A stretch of DNA of 59,801 nt, taken from Oscillospiraceae bacterium. GTDB taxonomy: Bacteria; Bacillota; Clostridia; Oscillospirales; Oscillospiraceae. The notes under the pieces were generated by a model. The model was not told the DNA's origin. It was given only the letters and a program-made list of their open reading frames with translations, and made no database searches. How positions within the stretch are numbered: position 1 is the stretch's first letter; the number at the start of each line of letters is the position of its first letter. Position numbers and translations under genes: made by a program. The stretch lies in contig JAGBBD010000039.1 of the NCBI GenBank assembly GCA_017938625.1, positions 1 through 59,801 on the forward strand, in the 5' to 3' direction. This document shows, piece after piece, positions 55,715 through 59,801 of this stretch.

Positions 55715-57133
55715 TCAGATCCTTCTTTCTGTATATTGTTGGCGAATGGCGCAGTAGCGCTTGTATTTTTCGTTGTATATTTCCACATGGTGTTTCTGCG
55801 GCAGGATCGCCTCGCCGCAGCGCAGGAAGTCCTTTGCAATCTGCTCTGCAGGCATATGACGGACTGCCGCAAAACCAAGAATGGCGCTGCCCATGGCACC
55901 GGTCTCTTCCTCCAATATGGGGACGATGGGAATGCCAAGGATGTCAGCCTTGATCTGCAGCCATGGGACAGAACGTGCGCCGCCGCCTGCGGCACGCAGC
56001 TGCCGAACGGAAACGCCAAACTGCTCCAGCAGCTCCATGTTATAGCGCAGCTCATAGGTGATGCCCTCCAGAATGCCGCGATACAGTTCCGGCAGAGTTG
56101 TGGAGGTGGTCAGACCTGTGATGGTGCCAACGGCAGAGGGGTCTGTATCCGGTGTGCCGCCCATCCCCTGTAAAAACGGCAGGCAGATCAGATCCGTGGG
56201 CGTGGTGGGGCACAGCTTGTTCATCTGCTCATAGGACTGCCCAAAGGTATTGCGGAACCAGCGGACAACAGAACCGGCGGAAATGTTGTAAGCATAAGTC
56301 ACGTAGCCGCCGGAATAGGGGACGCAGGCAAAGTTGCGCTTTGTAAACTCGGCAGGCGGAATGGCGGAGAACATGGGGGTCAGACACTCACAGGTGCCGC
56401 ACATATCCACAGCGTCTCCGGGCAGGCTGATTCCTGCACCCAATGCCGCGGCGATCTGATCGTGGCAGCCCAGTACCACGGATACTGTCCGGGGAAGTCC
56501 GAGCTCCTGTGCCACTTCCGGCAGGAGCGTACCAAGGATCGTGCCCATGGGACGTACCTGGGGAAGCTGGCTTTCGGAAAGCCCTGCCAAATGCAGAAGT
56601 TCCTCAGACCAGCAGCCGTTTTGCACATCATACAAAAGACTGCGGCAGGCAAGGGACTCGTCTGTTGCGGCAATGCCGGAGAGCTTGAAGCATACAAAAC
56701 CTGCCACAAAAAGAAATTTTGCGGCATGAGGGAACTGCAGCATTTTGGCAAGAGAGTAAGCGCACGAGGGCATGATCTTTGCGATCTGCATAAAGCGCTC
56801 TTCTCCGGCAGTTTCCACAAGGCGGGAGAAGGCATCGTTTTCCGATGCGCCAAAATACAAGGTGATGTCCGACAGGGGCTGTCCGTTTTCGTCCAGCGCA
56901 GCGAAGGATTCACCGAAGGAGGAAACTGTAATGGCGCAGATCTCATCTGTTACCTGTGCTGCGCATTGGCGGATCACATCAAAGACACACTCGGTCAGAA
57001 GCGCTGGGGAAATGGACACAGCGCCCTGTGCCATGGGATATTCCTTGTAGGACAGGGCGATCTGTCTGCCATTTTCTTGAAAGGCGGCGCATTTACAGCC
57101 GGTGCCGCCCACATCTACACCAAGATTAACCAT
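55715..57133 (-). CDS. FGGY-family carbohydrate kinase
   Basis: A 472-residue sugar kinase. The N-terminal phosphate loop is VNLGVDVGGTGCKCAAFQ (residues 2-19), the centre has LGCHDQIAAALGAGISLPGD (about 228-247), and the C-terminal Gly-rich ATP site is RAAGGGARSVPWLQIKADI (about 392-410). The start at 57133 overlaps the isomerase stop codon region. It is the only FGGY kinase in the window, so it could also serve as the fuculokinase for fucI/fucA, besides its operon partner. Substrate not certain. Confidence 0.9.
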   Translation of the reverse strand: MVNLGVDVGGTGCKCAAFQENGRQIALSYKEYPMAQGAVSISPALLTECVFDVIRQCAAQVTDEICAITVSSFGESFAALDENGQPLSDITLYFGASENDAFSRLVETAGEERFMQIAKIMPSCAYSLAKMLQFPHAAKFLFVAGFVCFKLSGIAATDESLACRSLLYDVQNGCWSEELLHLAGLSESQLPQVRPMGTILGTLLPEVAQELGLPRTVSVVLGCHDQIAAALGAGISLPGDAVDMCGTCECLTPMFSAIPPAEFTKRNFACVPYSGGYVTYAYNISAGSVVRWFRNTFGQSYEQMNKLCPTTPTDLICLPFLQGMGGTPDTDPSAVGTITGLTTSTTLPELYRGILEGITYELRYNMELLEQFGVSVRQLRAAGGGARSVPWLQIKADILGIPIVPILEEETGAMGSAILGFAAVRHMPAEQIAKDFLRCGEAILPQKHHVEIYNEKYKRYCAIRQQYTERRI

Positions 57134-58529
57134 CGATCTCCACCCATGTATAGCCAAGATATGTGGTGAAGGCTTCCTTCAGAATGTCTTTCACATGACC
57201 TTCGCAGATGGCGGTGTGATGCTTGAAGCCGCCTCTTGCCAGCTTCAGCAGCTTGTCTTCCAGATGATCGATCTGTGCCACGCCGCCGCAGCCGAAGAAG
57301 CTCTCCTCGATCACATCGTCTGTAAACTTTGCTTCGGAAGCATAGATCAGAATCTGCCCATCCTTGGTCTGGCAGTTGGAGATGGTGATGGGCATGGCTT
57401 TGATTCTGCCCTCGTTGCAGCCCCAACCGGAGCCGGGATCGTTTTTGGCAAACATCTTGTGCTCTGTCACAGTGCCCTTGCCTGCCATAAGGCTCTGTGC
57501 CACAGGCCCGCAGTGGAAGAGAATGACCTTATCCTCTTCTTCACCGTAGTTGTTGTTCCAGTCCAGAACAGCAGTAGCACCCTCTGTGGCAAGGCTCATA
57601 GCTCGCATGGTGATGGCGGAGCACATATCGATCTCACAGGAAGCGGCGATGCCGCGGTCATTGAGTTCGCTGAGCAGCACACAGGGGCAGATGCGCAGAT
57701 AGGTCTCCATCTCGTTCCAGCAGCGCAGTGCCAGAGCATCCAGACGATATTCTTCGATGTATTCGTCAATGACGACAGCTACCTTGGCAAGGGTCAGCAT
57801 ATTCTGAGCAGGCACACCGGAGCAATCGGTGTACTGCTTCAGCCGTTCCTGCTTGGCAAGGACGATGGGGTCGTCATCGGTCTTTTCGTGCACCTTGGCA
57901 AAGAGCTCGGAAAGGTCGAAGCTTTCCACATTGATGCCGAATTTCTGCATGGCGATCTCGTCAAAGCGGACAGTCTTGAAGGCGGTGGTACGAGCACCGA
58001 TGCAGCCAAGATTAAAGCGCTTCATGCCGTTTACCACGCGGCAGATGGCGGCAAAGTCACGGAGGTTTTCTTGGAAGCGGTCACTTAGAGGATGCACCAC
58101 ATGGGGCTTCATGACCGTAAAGGGCACCTGATACTGGCAGAACACATCGGTCACGGAGAATTTGCCGCAGTAGGCATCACGGCGATGGGCAAAATCCATT
58201 TTGCCGATCTCATCGGGGTAAGCCTGCATGAGAATGGGGACACCTGCGTCCTGCAGGGCGGTGATGGCGCCGTTTTCATCGGCAAAAATGGGCATGGAGA
58301 AGATCACACCGTCGTATTCCCCTTCGTGTTCCTTCAGCCATTTGGCATAAAGTCTGCCTTCCTCACGGGTCTCCACACCGCCGTAGCGGGTCAGCTCCGC
58401 ATCCATCATAATATAGTTGTAGCCGGCGTCTGTGACGGCTTTCACCATATCGTCACGTGCGCCGTAGATCAGCTCGCCGGGCATAAAGCCGCGGTTGCAG
58501 AAGCAAAGTGCGAATGTCATCTGTTTCAT
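57126..58529 (-). CDS. L-fucose/L-arabinose isomerase-like protein (COG2407 type)
   Basis: A 467-residue protein related to the C-terminal part of fucose and arabinose isomerases, distinct from the fucI at 47600. It has conserved stretches LCFCNRGFMPGELI, LALRCWNEMETYLRICPCVL (about 276-295), EIDMCSAITMRAMSLA and FHCGPVAQSLMAG, which bear the expected Glu, Asp and His. Proteins of this class isomerise various aldoses, including fucose, arabinose and sulfoquinovose analogues in other genomes. First gene of the isomerase-kinase-aldolase operon and divergent from the AraC regulator. Confidence 0.85.
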   Translation of the reverse strand: MKQMTFALCFCNRGFMPGELIYGARDDMVKAVTDAGYNYIMMDAELTRYGGVETREEGRLYAKWLKEHEGEYDGVIFSMPIFADENGAITALQDAGVPILMQAYPDEIGKMDFAHRRDAYCGKFSVTDVFCQYQVPFTVMKPHVVHPLSDRFQENLRDFAAICRVVNGMKRFNLGCIGARTTAFKTVRFDEIAMQKFGINVESFDLSELFAKVHEKTDDDPIVLAKQERLKQYTDCSGVPAQNMLTLAKVAVVIDEYIEEYRLDALALRCWNEMETYLRICPCVLLSELNDRGIAASCEIDMCSAITMRAMSLATEGATAVLDWNNNYGEEEDKVILFHCGPVAQSLMAGKGTVTEHKMFAKNDPGSGWGCNEGRIKAMPITISNCQTKDGQILIYASEAKFTDDVIEESFFGCGGVAQIDHLEDKLLKLARGGFKHHTAICEGHVKDILKEAFTTYLGYTWVEIDG

Positions 58530-58614
58530 GAGTTTTCCTCCTTATTTGAGTTCTCTTTTTAGCTTAGTGGTTTTGCTTTGCGGATAATAGGCATATTCAT
58601 TCGAAACGGTGTTG

Positions 58615-58649
58615 ATTTGTCCGCGCAAAACACGGTAAATTTGTCCGCG
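58615..58649. promoter_or_regulatory. Direct repeats, candidate AraC binding sites
   Basis: Two identical 11-base copies of ATTTGTCCGCG, at 58615-58625 and 58639-58649, 24 bases apart. They lie just upstream of the leftward -10 TATTAT (58589-58584), which lacks a good -35, as at an AraC-activated promoter. Confidence 0.7.
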
Positions 58650-58746
58650 AACAAACAAATATATCCTGTTGGCTGCAACTGTGTTATAATGTGAAAAAGG
58701 AGGGATGATCATGCTGTAGCTCAATACAGGCAATCTGTACGGTGTT

Positions 58747-59523
58747 TTGCGGGATTTCCATACGCTGACCAAGATCCGCATCGTGATCTTCGATGCCCAG
58801 TTTCGGGAAGTGCTGGCGTATCCTGCCGACCGGGAACAGTTTTGCACCCTCCTTCGGCAAATGCCCGGCGGCAACGAGGCATGCCGGAAAAGTGACATGG
58901 CGGGCTGCAGACGGTGTGCCGACACGGGACAGGTGGTGACCTACCGCTGTCACGCAGGACTGACCGAGGCTGTCGTCCCTGTGCCGGATAAAAACGGTGT
59001 GCTGGCATATGTGATGTTCGGTCAGATCCTCACACAGCGGCAAGATGGCAAATGCAGACAGGCTCTTGTAAAAAAATATCCACAGCTTGCCGAGGCGGCA
59101 CAGCTGCTGCCGGTCAAGACGGAAGAGGAACTCAGAGCAGCTGCTACGGTATTGCAGGCCATCACCAGCTTTATGATGACCAATCGCTGGGTCACACCGG
59201 GAAAATCAGACTTTATCCGTCAGCTTGACCGCTATATTGAAGATCATGTGAGCGGCAGCATCGGCGTGGAGGAGATTTGCACAGCCCTTTGCATCGGCAG
59301 GACAAGACTGTATGAGATCTCCGCAGGGTATTTAGGCTGTGGAATTGCCGAGTATATCCGCAGGCGGCGTATCTTTCATGCCCGGAACCTACTCCGTGAG
59401 AGCACCATGCCGGTCACAGAGGTGGCATATGCCGTGGGCTTTACCGATTATAACCACTTCTCCAGAGTGTTCCGCAAGCTCACCGGCATGTCGGCACGGG
59501 AATACCGAAATAACAACAAGTAA
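58747..59523 (+). CDS. PocR-domain AraC-family regulator, start interrupted by TAG
   Basis: An AraC regulator with an N-terminal PocR-type sensor (DFHTLTKIRIVIFDAQFREV at the start; Cys residues in the central part, CADTGQVVTYRCHAGLTEAV) and a C-terminal double helix-turn-helix (IGVEEICTALCIGRTRLYEI and VTEVAYAVGFTDYNHFSRVF). The best start is ATG 58711, 7 bases after GGAGG, but codon 3 of that frame is TAG (58717-58719), followed by ten in-frame codons that look like the natural N-terminus. Coordinates given are the largest uninterrupted frame, from a TTG without a ribosome site. Probably a nonsense-mutated or rarely reinitiated gene. It is divergent from the isomerase operon. Confidence 0.8.
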   Translation: MRDFHTLTKIRIVIFDAQFREVLAYPADREQFCTLLRQMPGGNEACRKSDMAGCRRCADTGQVVTYRCHAGLTEAVVPVPDKNGVLAYVMFGQILTQRQDGKCRQALVKKYPQLAEAAQLLPVKTEEELRAAATVLQAITSFMMTNRWVTPGKSDFIRQLDRYIEDHVSGSIGVEEICTALCIGRTRLYEISAGYLGCGIAEYIRRRRIFHARNLLRESTMPVTEVAYAVGFTDYNHFSRVFRKLTGMSAREYRNNNK

Positions 59524-59562
59524 GACCGCATCCATACAGATGCGGTCTTGCTTTATTTTTTC
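59522..59562. terminator. Bidirectional terminator between araC and the last gene
   Basis: Stem AAGACCGCATC / GATGCGGTCTT with a CATACA loop, followed by GCTTTATTTTTT on the plus strand. It overlaps the last codons of the convergent gene. Confidence 0.88.
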
Positions 59563-59801
59563 TTTTTGAGTATTACAATGCCGACGGCTGTGATGATGAC
59601 AACCAGACCGACCAGACCAAGAACCTTGCCGTAGGCAGGCGATGGGTGAGGGGCTTCTTCCGGTGCTGTATCCGTTACGGTGTTTGTGATCTCCGGGTAG
59701 AGCCGCAGGGCAGGCTCCGGATTGGTGGGATCGTCCAGATACATCCAGCCCACATGACCCATGTGGTAGCCGATATAGCCCCACTGTCCGCCCTCGGGAT
59801 C
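59553..59801 (-). CDS. C-terminal part of a membrane-anchored surface protein (cut by window end)
   Basis: Only the last 82 residues are present; the gene continues beyond the window. A short SH3-like stretch comes first (QWGYIGYHMGHVGWMYLDDP), then a Pro/Thr-rich spacer, then one membrane helix (VLGLVGLVVIITAVGIVIL) and a KKKK tail. The order suggests an exported protein anchored by its C-terminus, with the helix as a stop-transfer sequence. Function of the missing part unknown. Confidence 0.75.
   Translation of the reverse strand, partial: DPEGGQWGYIGYHMGHVGWMYLDDPTNPEPALRLYPEITNTVTDTAPEEAPHPSPAYGKVLGLVGLVVIITAVGIVILKKKK

Noticed and set aside
58711-58719. General recoding of UAG as a sense codon
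   Set aside because: UAG ends the small gene at 17304-17483 in a normal position, and most genes use TAA or TGA; a single point mutation is simpler.
1-59801. tRNA, rRNA, prophage and conjugative element genes
   Set aside because: No tRNA-like cloverleaf, rRNA segment, integrase, phage structural or transfer gene was recognised; the only mobile-element gene is the RAYT at 5352-5846.

Overview
The window looks like a chromosomal segment of an anaerobic, spore-forming gut Firmicute, most likely class Clostridia, order Oscillospirales. The evidence is the moderately high GC, the Clostridia-type rpsK-rpsD-rpoA-rplQ ribosomal block, a spoVAC sporulation gene, two DegV proteins, a DUF6062 protein, an M-box-controlled mgtE, S-layer homology domains and strong AGGAGG ribosome binding sites. 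The family-level placement is inference; no rRNA or tRNA gene is visible.

Layout. 1-2240: end of the ribosomal protein/RNA polymerase alpha operon. 2247-5370: spoVAC, then an AT-rich ornithine-cyclodeaminase-like/LysR pair lying between the intact spoVAC 3' end and a second, degenerate copy of that same 3' end, as a gene-end insertion would leave. 5352-14000: an accessory metabolic stretch with a REP-associated transposase, a sugar isomerase-like TIM barrel, an opine-dehydrogenase-like enzyme with a divergent LysR, a Gfo/Idh/MocA oxidoreductase with a divergent AraC, an aminotransferase and a methionine gamma-lyase-type PLP enzyme. 14040-31260: mostly housekeeping. It holds an unidentified structured leader before an HTH-membrane/thiamine pyrophosphokinase pair, an M-box riboswitch plus leader ORF before mgtE, a Fic toxin/antitoxin pair, two degV genes around a cation-efflux gene, a five-gene operon (rlmA-like, prfA, tsaC, coaE, M18 aminopeptidase), and a GntR-ABC exporter operon with two small unknown genes behind it.

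31260-33510 holds an unusual surface protein: three SLH domains, an Asp-Lys-Val repeat linker and a complete sugar-binding lipoprotein-type domain. 33512-45240 is a leftward block ending in a surface-glycan cluster: two glycosyltransferases, a Wzx-type flippase, a bifunctional fucokinase/GDP-fucose pyrophosphorylase, a DegT aminotransferase, rfbA and rfbB, driven by a consensus promoter. Its apparent products are GDP-L-fucose and a dTDP-amino-dideoxyhexose.

45550-59523 is sugar catabolism centred on L-fucose: fucU, an AEC transporter, fucA, fucI, a LacI regulator with palindromic operators, a three-component sugar ABC importer, and a divergent isomerase-FGGY kinase-class II aldolase operon facing a PocR-AraC regulator. 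That regulator's best start is followed at codon 3 by TAG. The window therefore carries enzymes both to burn fucose and to put it on the cell surface. It ends in the C-terminus of a membrane-anchored surface protein.
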